Shown: positions 1-11,169, numbered from the stretch's first letter. The stretch is 38,113 bases of DNA from Chara braunii (GCA_003427395.1 BFEA01000005.1:3327259-3365371); one strand, 5' to 3'. Numbers and translations are program-made. Notes: a model not told the origin generated them from the letters alone.

Positions 1-30
<30 letters not shown>
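1..30. repeat. TC/CA microsatellite
   Basis: The window opens with a short TC dinucleotide run followed by a CA run. It is simple-sequence DNA at the window edge and may extend beyond it. Confidence 0.9.
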
Positions 31-31
<1 letters not shown>

Positions 32-486
32 TACCCCGCCACATTTGGTCGAAAAGGCCCCCCAGTTTTGACTATACTGTCACTCACTCCATCCAGACAG
101 GCTAAGCATGATACTGCAACTGTGCAATGACTTGCTGATTCTGCAGCCTGTGACCCGTTGACCCGAGGCTGTAACATAGAGAGGTTAGTTTTGCTATTTT
201 GTTTGGCTGAGGGCTAACCGAGAGATTTGACTGTGAGGAAAATTCGTGAGGGACATATCTGTAAATTCGTAGAATTTCAGGCCCGCACTAACTCGAATTT
301 CCTACAGCTACCCTAACTGCGAATAGCAGACCCGGGCTACCACTAGGACAGAAGGGTCTACGGGCCTATGCTGCTAGATGGTCCTATAGCCTATGGCCGG
401 GTAGGGAGAGGCCCTAGAGGCCGAACGGAAACGGTACCGGTCAGTCCTATCAGTCCGGTCTAGGTCGTGTATAGGCTACGGTACAC

Positions 487-494
487 TATAAATA
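487..494 (+). promoter_or_regulatory. TATA box of element A LTR
   Basis: TATAAATA stands in mixed-composition sequence on the same strand as the primer binding site and gag of element A, about 870 bases before the LTR end. It would place the transcript start near 520. This is inferred from position and consensus only. Confidence 0.5.
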
Positions 495-1075
495 GGTTTA
501 GGGAAAATTGTTCGAGGCTTTTTGGCAGTTGGTACCATGCACATCGCAACGGCGCAGCGCATGAACTGGAAGTGGTGACAGTTTCAGCGTTGGGAGAGAC
601 AGACATAGCCGGACCTGCGAAGCGTCCGCCATAGCTGGGACCTGCGCTGTTCTCTGACAGCACGCGGGGCTGTTCAGAGGTCCGGGCTAGTTGAAGTCTG
701 CTGGAGGCAAGAGAAGTTGGTGCCCTACTGAACCCTCTTCAGGAGTAGGGTATCAGGGAGTGGCGCTCAGAGATCATCTTTGTCAGGAGAGGTGGCGCTG
801 CTACAGATTTCCATCCGGGAAGTCTTCTGGCCCTTCATCATCATCAGAGACTGTGGCGCTGGTCTTCTTCTTCATCCTCTGAGAGGCGCTTGGCCTCAGA
901 GGCCTGTTTCACGGTGGCGTTTTCCTCTGGAGGCAGTATCTGGGTGGCGATGGTTGTTTAAGGGGCTCAGGGGTAGTGATAGCGGTTATTCAGGGTTGGG
1001 GAAAGAAGTGCTGCTCATTTCTGAGCAGCGCAACACAGTTCTGGGGTTATTTTGACAAATCGAGACTCTGAGTTT

Positions 1076-1081
1076 AATAAA
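1076..1081 (+). promoter_or_regulatory. Possible LTR poly(A) signal
   Basis: AATAAA lies downstream of the TATA box and 280 bases before the LTR end, where an R-region polyadenylation signal could sit. A hexamer alone is weak evidence. Confidence 0.35.
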
Positions 1082-1363
1082 TAGTGTCGATACTGTGTCT
1101 AAACTATCTTTGCTTCATTGTTTTCTGGATGTGATCTACTCGGCTTTCCTTTGTGACTGGTTGCGAGGACTCTGTGGAGTGAATCGCCCTTTCAGTGCAC
1201 TCTGTCATATCGCATGGTTAAGTCTTTCGCTGTGTTTCTATCTCCCTGTGCAGTGTGATACTCCCATCCTCTCCCCTTCCTTCTGTGTATGTATGGGCAT
1301 ACTTGGAAGTCTATGTGAGTGAGTGCTGGTCTTCAGACAACAAACAAACAGGTTCATAACAGT

Positions 1364-1376
1364 TGGTATCGGAGCC
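1364..1376 (+). other. Primer binding site, initiator-Met tRNA type
   Basis: TGGTATCGGAGCC differs by one base from the usual plant retroelement primer site, which is complementary to the 3' end of initiator methionine tRNA. It follows the LTR terminus by two bases. It would prime minus-strand cDNA synthesis and fixes element A on the plus strand. Confidence 0.85.
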
Positions 1377-2883
1377 ATTGGATCCAGTCAGTGGAGTAAT
1401 TGATGAGTTGGAGCAACTACCACCATTTGGCGAGAAACTGGAGTTGAACTTCATGGCGATTTATCATCTTCTGTGCTGGTGACAGTAAGGGTGGTGGTGG
1501 TAAGTGTGTGGCGAGAGGTATTGGACAAAAGGTGATTCACTGCTGCCCAGGGTGGTAGAGGAGTGAGTGGCGATTGGTTCTCAGAGGCCTGGGAGACTCT
1601 AACGTGGCTATTTTTAGCCTGGCGATTCATCTGAGACTGACGATTTGCAAGAAGGTGACCCCTGGGGTGTTGCGATTTTGGGATTGGGTTCGATTCTCAA
1701 GTCCCAAGCAGCGCATGGCTGATTGGAGTAGCGTTGCACTTAGTACCTCAGTAATCGGCAGCTGGGAGTCCAAATTCACTGAATTTGTCAGTGAGGGGTG
1801 AAGCGCAATAGGAAGATCTACAGGATCACCAAGTGTCAGAGGATTCTGTATGTGGGAACACTGGGAACTGTCATGAGAAGAAACTGGCAAGATGGGTCTC
1901 AGGAGACAGCTATAGCCAAGGTTTCATTCATCCACTTCTGAGAGGTCCCTGAAGTAAGTGTGTTCCTTACTCTACCCCGTGTGGAGATTCTAGGGCTATT
2001 TTTTTATTAGCGAAATTTGGCCTGTCAGTCAGTAGACAGTTGAAAATTGAAATTCAGATTGTCAGACAGCCATAGCCAATTTCCCCTACCTATTTTCTTT
2101 GACTTCTACTAACCCTGTTTGACCCTCTCTCTGACTCCATCTTCATCTGTGACTGCTTTACAGAGTTGCGATTCATATTGTACTGTGAATTGGATTGTTC
2201 AGGGTCATACTGTAAGTGATCATGGAAATTTGAATTCTGCGTTGCCATAGCTGGAGCTTGGTCAGACTACGGATGGTCATAACTTTGGTTCTGTCCGTCA
2301 GAATTCAGTTCTGTCATTCCCTGGTAAATCACAATGCAGTATTTAGTCGTGTCTGAAATCTCACTGTCAGATTTGAGGTTCTGAGTCAATTACAGTGAAA
2401 TTTGTAATCCGCCATACCCTAGGATGGCATACCGGGTCCTTAAGTGGTAAAGTCAGTAGGGGACGTCTAAAAATAGCACACTCAGTAAATCGTTGCATCT
2501 TGGTCATTTGTAGCTACCGTTCAGTCACTAATAGTCACTCTGTCTAATTACTATCTACTACTAATGAGTCCAAGACTACATCCTGAAAATGATTAATACA
2601 AGATTTGCAGTAATTGCACTCAATTGATGTGTCAGGGTAGTGAATGGAAAATCGTGAAATTGATTTTTGTTGAGTTCACTCTAAACTGACCCCTGACCCT
2701 CAAGCAGTCTGCAGTGACTGAGCAATTACCTTCGGCCAGGTGACAGCGATTGGGCAAGTACTGGAGGGAAAACCCAATTACTGTTGACTTCCCTTTCTGT
2801 CTCTTATTTGATTTTTATTTTATTTTTGTCTGTTTTGTGGGTATTGCAAGAGGTCTGGCACAGAGGAGGGTGAAGCTTCTGAG
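1377..2883 (+). other. Element A leader, untranslated
   Basis: About 1.5 kb separates the primer binding site from gag. Small open frames on both strands (for example 1574-1801) show no recognisable domain. A TTTTATT-rich stretch near 2810-2830 precedes the gag start. I see no gene here; it is read as the long 5' leader of the retroelement. Confidence 0.5.
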
Positions 2884-3309
2884 GTGAGGCCTCAGTTTCC
2901 TCTCTCCCCTTTAGAGGTTGAACTGCTTGTTGAGGACGAAAAACTCCGGAAGCAGGCAGCAACAGTTGAGGCTCCGAAGGAAGAGTTGAAGAGCAAAGAG
3001 GAGGCAAACCAAAAGGAGACTAGAAGAACAGAATTGGGGGCATACATTGAGAAGATCAGAGTAAGTGGATCTTCCCGTCAGTACAGTAAGGACATGGTTG
3101 AATTCGTCCTTTTGCGGGATTATATTCACCGGTTCTACCTTACTAACTGGGATGCGAAGATCACCAGCCTGGAGGATAGCCTGTCAGAGCACTCCAAAAA
3201 GTTGGATGACATCTCCTGCAAACTGGATCGCCTCTTCACTCATTTGCAGATCCCACCTACCCTGATCATTCCTCCATCTTCTGGAGGTCCTAAAGCGGGA
3301 CCCCAGTAA
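2884..3309 (+). pseudogene. Element A gag, N-terminal coiled-coil part
   Basis: This 141-residue open frame is rich in Lys and Glu over residues ~15-55 and again has heptad-like spacing over ~95-120 (hydrophobic residues alternating with Ser/Lys/Asp), then a Pro/Ser tail. Such a charged coiled-coil stretch before the capsid domain is usual for gag of large plant-lineage Gypsy elements. The frame stops at 3307-3309, and the capsid part continues in another frame from 3393, so gag is broken by at least one frameshift. The role as gag rests on position between primer site and capsid domain. No other identity suggests itself. Confidence 0.6.
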
Positions 3310-3392
3310 CCCCCACAATCCAAACCTCCATCCCCAGCCTCTACACCCAAGTCAACAACTGCTTCACAACCCTCGGGTCCATTTAATCAGCA

Positions 3393-3989
3393 GTGGCCCA
3401 AGCTGACACCTCCACCCATGATGTCTCAGACTGGGCCAGTGCACAACGAACCTACCTGAGTGGGTTCAAATGTGATGAGGATGTGAGGGTGAGTGCCATC
3501 CTTGCTCGCTTGGAGAGGACTGCACTGAAATGGTGCACCTCCACTTCCAACAATCAAGGACTGGAAATGTTTGAGTGGGCGCAAAAACTGTGGGTGTCTG
3601 GATTCCTACAGACCATGAATGATTGGTTTGCAGACAAGGAGCAGGCTAGGAAGGCAGCTGACAGAATTGTCCGCCTGGGCCAGAAAAACTGGGACGGCTC
3701 CTTGTCCAAGTTGTACTCCACCTTTGCGAGCCTTACATCGACTCTTGGGTTGAAGATGAGTGAGCAAGATCAGCTCATTCATTTCTTAAGAGCAACGCCT
3801 GGGGAATACCAGCTTGCTTTGTTTTCTCATGGCCATAAGGACTGGCGGTCCTTTGGCAAAGCAACCCGCAATTTGAAGTCTAAACTCCATGTCCAGGAAG
3901 CACCTTCTGAAGGAAGGAAGAGACCCTCCTCAAAGGGGCGAAGAAGGAGGATGGACGGGCCTGCAGAAAGGAGTGATGCCCTGGGCTGA
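3393..3989 (+). pseudogene. Element A gag, capsid domain (Retrotrans_gag-like)
   Basis: The 198-residue frame has the layout of a Gypsy capsid: a YLSGFKCDEDVRVS start (residues ~21-34), AILARLERTALKW (~36-48), a central segment in which W, F and L recur, an LGLKMSEQDQLIHFLRATP segment (~119-137), and a basic Arg/Lys C-terminus (~170-190). This protein packages retroelement RNA into virus-like particles. The frame is offset by two from the coiled-coil part, so the original gag is frameshifted near 3310-3390. No zinc knuckle, protease or RT follows; after 3989 the sequence becomes non-coding, so the element is 3'-truncated or was joined to other DNA. Confidence 0.7.
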
Positions 3990-4396
3990 GTACCGCAGGG
4001 AGAAAGAACTGGCAACGACAAGCAAGTAAGGGACGGTAGCATGGGGCCAGGAGGGCCATATGAACTCAGCATGACAAGGACCCGAGGGGCCATTAACTTA
4101 GCAACCGTGACACGGCAGATGACAAAAGAATAGGGAAGCCGAGAGGTGGATAGCCCTGGTGGCCGCGGGACGCTAGAAAATAAGGGCCCAACATGGGGGC
4201 CGCCTATGACAATTAACGAAAACCACGGATTGGAGGCCCCGCAACCGGAGAAACCGGGGCACGCAAGGCCCGAGAAAAGGGCAAGGGAAAGGGGTCACCA
4301 TAGGGCGGTAGACGCCAAAAGAACATGGGACACCTTGAGGAAAGGCACCTGGGACCACGTGAAACTAAGTAAAAATAATGGTATCCGGGACAAAAA
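3990..4396. other. Region without a recognised gene
   Basis: Purine-rich sequence with many stops in the plus frames continues from the gag C-terminus. An antisense open frame (4213-4743) is low-complexity Pro/Arg/Ser and is driven by the neighbouring minisatellite. I see nothing that supports a gene. Confidence 0.5.
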
Positions 4397-4525
4397 GTGT
4401 CGAGGACCACCGGTGGGACAAAGTGTCGTGACCACCGGCGGGACAAAGTGTCGGGGACCACTGGCGGGACAAAGTGTTGGGGACCACCGGCGGGACAACG
4501 TGTCGGGGACCACCGACGGGACAAG
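4397..4525. repeat. 26-bp minisatellite, five units
   Basis: Units start at 4397, 4423, 4448, 4474 and 4500, giving a 25-26 bp period. Each carries GTGTCGGGGACCACCGGCGG or a close variant followed by GACAAA. A degraded echo (GGCGGGATTACCGACGGGAA) is found near 5880, where the surrounding block is duplicated. Confidence 0.85.
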
Positions 4526-5080
4526 CGGCGGGGACATGAGAAGGTCTTAAAAGAAACAGCGGAGCGGCATGAGGGGAAAACAATTAAAACAAACGACACC
4601 GTCAAGATGGCCAAAAATAGTAGCGCCACTAGTGCAAGCACTAGTGGTAGCAAACGGGAAGGCCAAAAGGAAAAGAAAAAGTAAGAAACATGAAGAGGGA
4701 GGCATGGGAGCAATCCGAAAAATCTCGGATCAACCTCCCTCAAGAAAATGGAGTCAAAAGAGACTCCGTGTGAAAAATAGGCCTCCGGGAAAAAATCGGA
4801 GTAAGAGGGGTTACTGTCTGAGAGAAATAGAGGTAAAAGGAAGCTCCCATGGACATGAGGAAACCATTATTGTAGTCTAAGATCTAACGGACTGCACCAT
4901 GGGTATAGGGAGGGTCAAAACTAAGAGGAAGGGCCTAAAAAAGGGCCTTAACGGCCAATTGACAATTGGCGTGCTAGAAAAAGAAAGAAAAGAAAAGAAA
5001 AATGTAGGAGAATAAGACAAAAAGAGTGAGAGGGAATGAGTGAGTTGGCCATCAGTAGGGATTGCCACAAGTAGGGACTT
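4397..5080. repeat. Diverged direct repeat, first copy
   Basis: Landmarks in this block recur in the same order in the block 5876-6450: CGGCGGGAC motifs, AAACGACACCGTC (near 4595 and 5995), CACTAGTG (near 4630 and 6040), CATTATTGTA followed by AACGG (near 4866 and 6203), CCTA(A/G)AAAA(A/G)GG and an AGAAAAAGAAA run (near 4980 and 6320). Offsets are about 1.34-1.45 kb. This is either an old tandem duplication or the degraded LTR pair of a short element; no coding sequence lies between them. Confidence 0.5.
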
Positions 5081-5268
5081 GCAAATCCCTAATGTCCAAG
5101 AAAGGAGGAAAAAGAAAAAAAAAAAAAAAAAAAGAGAAAAATGCCTTAACGGTAAAAAACGGTCATACATTCTGGAATATAACGGTTGCAAAGGGCATTG
5201 ATTTTCTCTTGATTTTGCATAAAAAATCAAGAAAAATCAAGAGAAATCAAAGCCCCATGCAACCGAGA

Positions 5269-5590
5269 TACAACGGATTGCATGGGGGAAGAGAAACACA
5301 TGTTTTAGGTGCATCCAGAGCCAATATTGAGCCCAGATGCACTTGAAAGTTGACCGTTTCTTTTTCCTTCAGTTGTGGGCTAATTGTGGGGCAATGGGGC
5401 GAGGAAACTAACCCCCATTCAAGTCCGAGTTACAACGGACTGCATGGGGAAGGGAAAACACATGTTTTAGGTGCATCCGGGGCCAATATTGAGCCCGGAT
5501 GCGCTTGAAAATTGAGCGTTGCATGAGAAGGGAAAACATTAAAAGTTGTGGGGCTATGGGACTAGGAAAATGGCCACAGTTGCAGTCCGA
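5269..5590. repeat. ~160-bp direct repeat, two units
   Basis: Two units, beginning near 5269 and 5430, share ACACATGTTTTAGGTGCATC, GCCAATATTGAGCCC, a GATGC/CTTGAAA block and a TTGTGGGGC end. The second contains a hairpin with a 9-bp perfect stem (GCATCCGGG at 5473-5481 with CCCGGATGC at 5494-5502); in the first the stem is damaged. A third start-like motif lies near 5585. Confidence 0.7.
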
Positions 5591-5875
5591 GAAATAATGG
5601 ACCGCATAAAGATACCTAGGCCAAAGGAAAAATGAGCCATGACAAGCCCAAAGGGCTAGAAAGGAGTGATTTCGGCATGAGGCAAATAGAGACGGTAAAC
5701 GGTAAACGTGAGATGAGATCTCGCGGCCAAGAATAATCGGTACACATGAGGCACTTGAGCAAGGGATATTGGAACTTACAAAGGTTAGGAGGTTCCAAAA
5801 TAAAAATGGGAGTTCTACCAGGACGATGCCGGGGACTAAATGGGCCCAAATAAAAATAACCGAAAAATGGGACAA

Positions 5876-6450
5876 GCGCCGGCGGGATTACCGACGGGAA
5901 AGGAAAATGGAACTAGTACCGAGGAAAGTGGCGGGGACTTGAGATGTCCCAAGGGAACCATCAACCAACGTAAGAAATGATCCACGAAGCAAACGACACC
6001 GTCGAGATCAAAGATCTAGACGGTGGAAAATATTAGCACCACTAGTGGCAGTCCGAGATATCTCGGACTGGCTAGGCATAAGAAAATAGAGCCTCAAGGG
6101 GCTTAACACAGAAAAAGGTTGTCAAAAGAACATCGGAGCAAAATGGGCTAAAAATTGAGACTAACGGAGACAAAATGAAACCCCCCTTGAGTGTGGGGGC
6201 TTCATTATTGTAATCCGAGACATAACGGTCAATTGTTGAGTCTGAATCTGACCATGGATGAAGATCTATAGCCTAGAAAAAGGCTCAACAACCACTTGAC
6301 ACTTGTCACATCAGAAATAAAAGAAAAAGAAAAAAAAAATGAGAGAAAATTGAGGGAGGATGAAACAAAGGGGGAGGAAGGAGTGGAGGAGAATGTGCCG
6401 GCCTATTGGGACTGGCACAGTAAGGACAGGCAAGTCCCTACTGTGACCTC
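5876..6450. repeat. Diverged direct repeat, second copy
   Basis: Second member of the pair described at 4397-5080, carrying the same ordered landmarks with base changes and small indels. It ends in an AG/AAAG-rich stretch and the words GCAAGTCCCTACTGTG, comparable to GGGACTTGCAAATCCCTA in the first copy. Confidence 0.5.
6049..6070. repeat. 22-bp perfect palindrome
   Basis: The 22 bases read the same on both strands; the core is GTCCGAGATATCTCGGAC. It lies in the second copy of the diverged duplication. Single-arm versions (TCCGAG, CTCGGA) occur elsewhere in 4.7-6.2 kb. It could be a dimeric protein binding site or a cruciform; no function is shown. Confidence 0.9.
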
Positions 6451-6724
6451 CTTCTCTCACTTTCTCTCAATTTCTTCACTTAGGAGCAAATCGCAACTCT
6501 TGTTTATGCTTGATCTAGTAGTTTGGTAATGTTTCTCTTGTTTAGTCCATTTCTTCACTCCCATTCGAATCGCCACTTCCCACCTTGTGATTTCATGCAT
6601 TTGAGTGAGCTTCACTCACTCTTCTCTAACTTTCTCTCCATTTCCTCTCTTTGGAGTAAATCGAAACTTTGATTTTCAATTATAGTAGTGCTTTGATTAC
6701 CCTTTTCGATTACTTTGCTCAGTT

Positions 6725-7366
6725 CTCTCACACGATGATGTTCCGTTTCATTCTTGGCTGCCTACATGAGCTTCATGCATGTGTTTGAGCAAATCTTACT
6801 CACATGTGTGGCTCATCTCTCACATGATGATGTTCCGTTTCATCCTTGGTTGCGTACATGAGCTTGATCCATGTGTTTGAGCAAGTCTCACTCACGTGTG
6901 TGGCTTATCTCTCACATGATGATGTTCTGTTCATTCTTGGTTGCTTACATGAGCTTCATGCATGTGTTTGAGCAAGTCTCACTCACATCTGTGGCTCATC
7001 TCTCACATGATGATGTTTCGTTTCATTCTTGGTTGCTTACATGAGCTCCATGCATATGTTTGAGCAAGTCACACTCACGTGTGTGGCTCATCTCTCACAT
7101 GATGATGTTCCGTTCATTCTTGGTTGCTTACATGAGCTCCATGCAGGTGTTTGAGCAAGTCTCACTCACATGTGTGCCTCATCTCTCACATGATGGTGTT
7201 CCGTTTCATTCTTGGTTGCTTACATGAGCCCCATGTATGTGTTTGGGTAAGTCTCACTCACATGTGTGACTCGTCTCTCACATGATGATGTTCCGTTTTA
7301 TTCTTGGTTGCTTACATGAGCCCTATGCATGTGTTTGAGCAAGTCTCACTCACATGTGTGGCCCAT
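6725..7366. repeat. Satellite array I, ~92-bp unit, seven copies
   Basis: Units start at CTCTCAC near 6725, 6817, 6909, 7000, 7092, 7183 and 7275, with steps of 91-92 bp. Each contains GATGATGTTCCGTTTCATTC, TTGGTTGCTTACATGAGC, CATGCATGTGTTTGAGCAAG and CTCACTCACATGTGTGGCTC with few changes. The upstream stretch 6540-6724 contains looser versions of the same words. Confidence 0.93.
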
Positions 7367-8540
7367 CCCTCACTTGGTGATCTCCGATTCATACTTAGTT
7401 GTTCCCCTACTCATGTGCATGTGTTCTCACTAGTCACACTCTCATTTTGTCAAGTTCATGCACTTGGTGATGTCCGATTCATACTTGGTTGTTCCACTAC
7501 TCATGTGCATGTGTTCTCACTAATCACACTCTCATTTTGTCAAGTTCATGCAGTTGGTGATGTCCGATTCATACTTGGTTGTTCCACTACTCATGTGCAT
7601 GTGTTATCACTAGTTACACTCTCATTTTGTCAAGTTCATGCACTTCGTGATGTCCAATTCACACTTGGCGATTCCACTGCTTATGTGCATGTGTTCTCAC
7701 TAGTCACACTCTCATTTTGTCAAGTTCATGCACTTGGTGATGTCCGATTCGTGCTTGGCTGTTCCACGACTCATGTGCATTTGTTCTCACTAGTCATACT
7801 CTCATTTTGTCAAGTTCGTACACTTGGTGATGTCCGATTCATACTTGGCTGTTCCACTACTTATGTGCGTGTGTTCTCACTAGTCACACTCTTATTTTGT
7901 CAAGTTCATGCACTTGGTGATGCACGATTCACACTTGGTTGTTCCACTACTCATGTGCATGTGTTCTCACTAGTCACCTCTCATTTCGTCAAGTTCGTGC
8001 ACTGGGTGATCTCCGATTCACACTTGGCTATTCCACTACTTATGTGCATGTGTTCTCACTAATGACACTCTCATTTTGTCCAGTTCATGCATTTGGTGAT
8101 TGTCCGATTCATACTTGGTTGTTGCACTATTCATGTGCATGTGTTCTCTCTAGTCACACTCTCACTTCGTCAAGTTCATTCATTTGGTGATGTTCGATTC
8201 ATACTTGGCTGTTCCACTACTCATGTGCATATGTTATCTCTAGTCACACTCTCACTTTGTCAAGGTCATGCATTTGGTGATGTCTGATTCATACTTGGTT
8301 GTTCCACTACTCATGTGCATGTGTTCTCGCTAGTCACACTCTCATTTGGTCAAGTTCATGCATTTGGTGATTATCCGATTTATACTTGGCTGTTCCACTA
8401 CTCATGTGCCTATGTCCTCACTAGTCACACCCTCACTTTGTCAAGTTCATGCATTTGGTGATTGTCCGATTCATACTTGGCTGTTTCACTACTCAGGTGC
8501 ATGTATTCTCTCTGGCACCTTGTCAAGTTCATGCATTTTG
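7367..8540. repeat. Satellite array II, 90-bp unit, ~13 copies
   Basis: Starts fall at 7371, 7461, 7551, 7641, 7731, 7821, 7911, ~8000, ~8090, 8181, 8271, 8361 and ~8452, so the period is 90 bp almost without drift. The unit carries CTTGGTGATGTCCGATTCAT, ACTTGGTTGTTCCACTACTC, ATGTGCATGTGTTCTCACTA and ACACTCTCATTTTGTCAAGT. Because 90 is a multiple of three, a frame stays open for 252 codons (7304-8062) as a 30-residue repeat. I do not regard this as a gene: adjacent frames behave alike and no upstream signal is seen. The unit is clearly related to array I. Confidence 0.93.
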
Positions 8541-10399
8541 GCCTATAGCCATGCAAGCCACTACTACGCACCATAGCTACGAACTCACGGTTGGTAGTGC
8601 CACGGTACTTAGCGCACGCACACTCAACCAGCCCCTTTTTTCGAACACCTCGCCACTTCTCGCTTCTAGCTCAGTCTGCCAATCGTTAGCACGACAAAGC
8701 CCTCTGAGTGCACCCACCGGCCAATAGCCGATGACTTGGTCGTCTCTCCCTCTTATAGAACCGCCTAATGCTGTAGCCACCGTGTTTTAAACGGGGTGCT
8801 CATAACCATTTTCAGGCCGATAACTAAAGCAAAGTTAAAATAAAACATCGAAAAAAGGAAAGGAAGGGGAACAGTCAAATCCCAGTAATTATTCAAACGC
8901 GCGCCACTCTCAATCAGCACGTGTTGTCCTTTTCCTCTAAGTCTGAGAGGGCAAATGACTTGGCGTGCAGTGGTCCCATAACAGGATACCAATCTGAGTT
9001 TTCCTATCCTCAACATTGGCTGTTGGCCTTACCCTTGACGGGTACCCGCTTCCTATGGTAAGGAGGGGGCTTATGACCTCCCACGGGGGGGTGATAAGCT
9101 CCCTACCAAAGCAGCCGCGGGTTGCCCCTTTTTTGGGGTTCGAAGCGACAACTTCCAAGTCGCACCAGCAGTAAATCAAAAAGTGAAGGACAGGCCTGTT
9201 TAGGGCACCCGCTCTCGGCAATAATTCAAAACTCAGACCGTTCGTTCCCCCATGATGCAACTGAAAAGAAGGGAAATTTCAAAAGACAACTTAACAGCAA
9301 TAATAATTATAATAATAATAGTAACATAGTAAGGAGAGGAAAAGTTCTAGGAAGAAGAGTGGTGCTATTGTGGCCAACGCCGTTGAATTCGAACGCGAAC
9401 GACGATTTGAATCAGAGTGCGAGTTTGACACACATCTTTGGATTCTTTTCTCATTTCCTTTTTCTTTTCCTTTTTCCTCCCCCAGTCCTTTCCTTGCCTC
9501 GTCAGTGATTGCAACACACTATATACGTCCCGTAACTTGGTTAGAAGGGGCCCAGGCGCACATTTAATGAGACCGCTCCAGCCTTTCTGGCGCTCCGTCC
9601 TTGAGTGAGCCCAGCTGCAGCCACGACCACAAGCCCTACTACACGACTGGGTACCGAGCCTGTGTGGGCCAGGCGAGAGTCCGGCGGCGGACCCACTCCT
9701 TTACCAAAGGAATCATCGACTGGACGGGTCCCACAACATGGTGCACCCCCGGTACGGCCCGGTATGCTGCAGAGGTTTGTAGACTAGAGGGATTGATGCA
9801 CTGCGGGGTTATGTGTACGGGCCCATGGCATACAGCAGAGGTAAGTGAGTTGATGGCTGGTATACAGCAGAGGGTCGGGACACCGCGCCCTCCGACACTG
9901 CACGTGCGTGGACACCCTGCACAGCGCAGCGCACAGCACGAGAGCGCAGACTCAAGCAGCGTTGCCGCACGAATGGCAAGTGCCCGAATGAATGGCCAGG
10001 CAGCGAGCTCTTTCTTATATGGAAAAAGTCTGGCATGTGCGCTGCCTGGCTGGGCTGACCCTATGCCCAAAAGCTTCCAGTAGGCCCCGGGTACCTGGCC
10101 CTCTGCTGCTAGTGCCCTGGGGCCCGTTTGGTTACGCCTCCCAACTGCCTGTCATGTATACTGCTGCTTATGCGGCCCAGGGCCTGCTTCGAAGAAAGGC
10201 CTAGAAGGCCGAAACAAAGTGTGGTTGGTCGTGGCCTTGGTTCCTTCAACCAACTGACGTAACGCAAGTGCCTGAACCCCAAATGCGAAATGGACAGCAA
10301 TGGGCCTCTTGTGATTTTATCAGGCCCGCCTTCACTTAGGGCGGGCATCCTTCCGCAATTGGGGCCCCTACGGTGTGTCGAGGAGCCTGATCCTCGCTC
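8541..10399. other. Region without a recognised gene
   Basis: No open frame here has a recognisable domain. The longest (9601-10083, plus) overlaps an antisense frame of similar length and is GC-rich, which favours chance. Small features: an AAT-rich run at 9298-9320, a pyrimidine tract near 9440-9490, and three variants of GGTATACAGCAGAGG near 9760, 9828 and 9858. The left edge of element C homology is near 10400. This may be remnant transposon DNA of an unknown family. Confidence 0.4.
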
Positions 10400-10431
10400 A
10401 CAGGTGCCATAGAAGGCGCCTACCAAGGTAG

Positions 10432-11169
10432 TTGTCGGCGCCCAAAGAAGAGGAGGCACAGCCACATCGAGAGCGCGTCAAGGTCAAGTTCCCTGAACCG
10501 TATAGTGGGAAGAAGGGGGAGGATTTTGATAATTGGGAAACCAATATCAATTCCTACCTACACTTACAGGATATTGCGCCCGAGAACCATGTTCTCGTAG
10601 CCTTCCAGGACCTGAAAGAAGAGGCGGCCACTTTTGCTAGGTCGCTTGCGCTTGCCGCCAAATGTGATACTCCTCTATTACTAACCTAAGTGAATTCATG
10701 TCCGCCCTCCCTGAGCGATTTGCAGATGTCACTAGAGGTCTTAGGGCATCTGACAAATTGCAGACTATCCACACGCGACAGTGGAGGAGTGCAAGAGCAC
10801 TCAAGGCCGCCATGGATGAACTCGTCGTTGTCCCTGGACATGGGGTCATTGAGCCCCAACTTGTCCAATTCTTTTATTGCGCCATGCCCGAGAATTTACA
10901 CGGGTGATTCTTCACCAGGAAGCAGCAACCTGACATCACCTATGATACATTTAGTAGAGAGGTTGTTGCTTTTGAGGCCCAGTCTGTGCCAATTACCACT
11001 TTCTAGCACAAGGACCTTGCAAAGGGCAAGAAGTGGAAAGGTCAGACCATCTCCTTCCAAGTTAAGACCAAGGACAGTCTTATTCTTACGATGGAGGAAG
11101 GTCGTCTGGAAAAGGTCACATACAGTGAGATAGAGTGGGGCCTTGACGAGTCAGATAGTAGCGTAGGCT
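10432..11169 (+). pseudogene. Element C gag capsid fragment
   Basis: The fragment opens with a basic REEE-to-KVKFPEPY segment and the capsid words GKKGEDFDNWE, INSYLHLQ (residues ~25-45 of the first frame), then shifts frame near 10690 to RFADVTRGLRASDKLQTIH, MDELVVVPGHGV and QLVQFFYCAMPENLHG. A stop follows at 10905-10907, and readable sequence resumes beyond it (TYDTFSREVVAFEAQ). It aligns segment by segment with the gag of element B. The role is particle assembly and RNA packaging. At least one frameshift and two stops make it non-functional. Confidence 0.75.

Larger units (their letters stand above)
1..1361 (+). mobile_element. Element A: 5' LTR, left end outside or unresolved
   Basis: A long terminal repeat is inferred from what lies at its right edge. 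The sequence ends in CA at 1360-1361, then a 2-base spacer, then a primer binding site, which is the standard layout where a 5' LTR meets the internal region. The stretch contains a TATA box (487-494) and an AATAAA signal (1076-1081) in the order expected for a U3-R-U5 structure. I cannot find the TG start, and no second LTR copy is visible in the window, so the left boundary is unknown. Open frames here are short and look accidental. Confidence 0.6.

Noticed and set aside
4213-4743. 176-residue minus-strand protein
   Set aside because: Largely the translation of the 26-bp minisatellite; no domain.
7304-8062. 252-codon open frame as a repeat protein gene
   Set aside because: The frame is a by-product of a 90-bp satellite whose period is divisible by three; there is no upstream signal and other frames of the array are also open for long stretches.
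6725-8540. CRISPR array
   Set aside because: Units are contiguous and similar along their whole length with no unique spacers, and the sequence is eukaryotic.
9601-10083. 160-residue plus-strand protein
   Set aside because: No recognisable domain, GC-rich, and an antisense frame of similar length overlaps it; chance is more likely.
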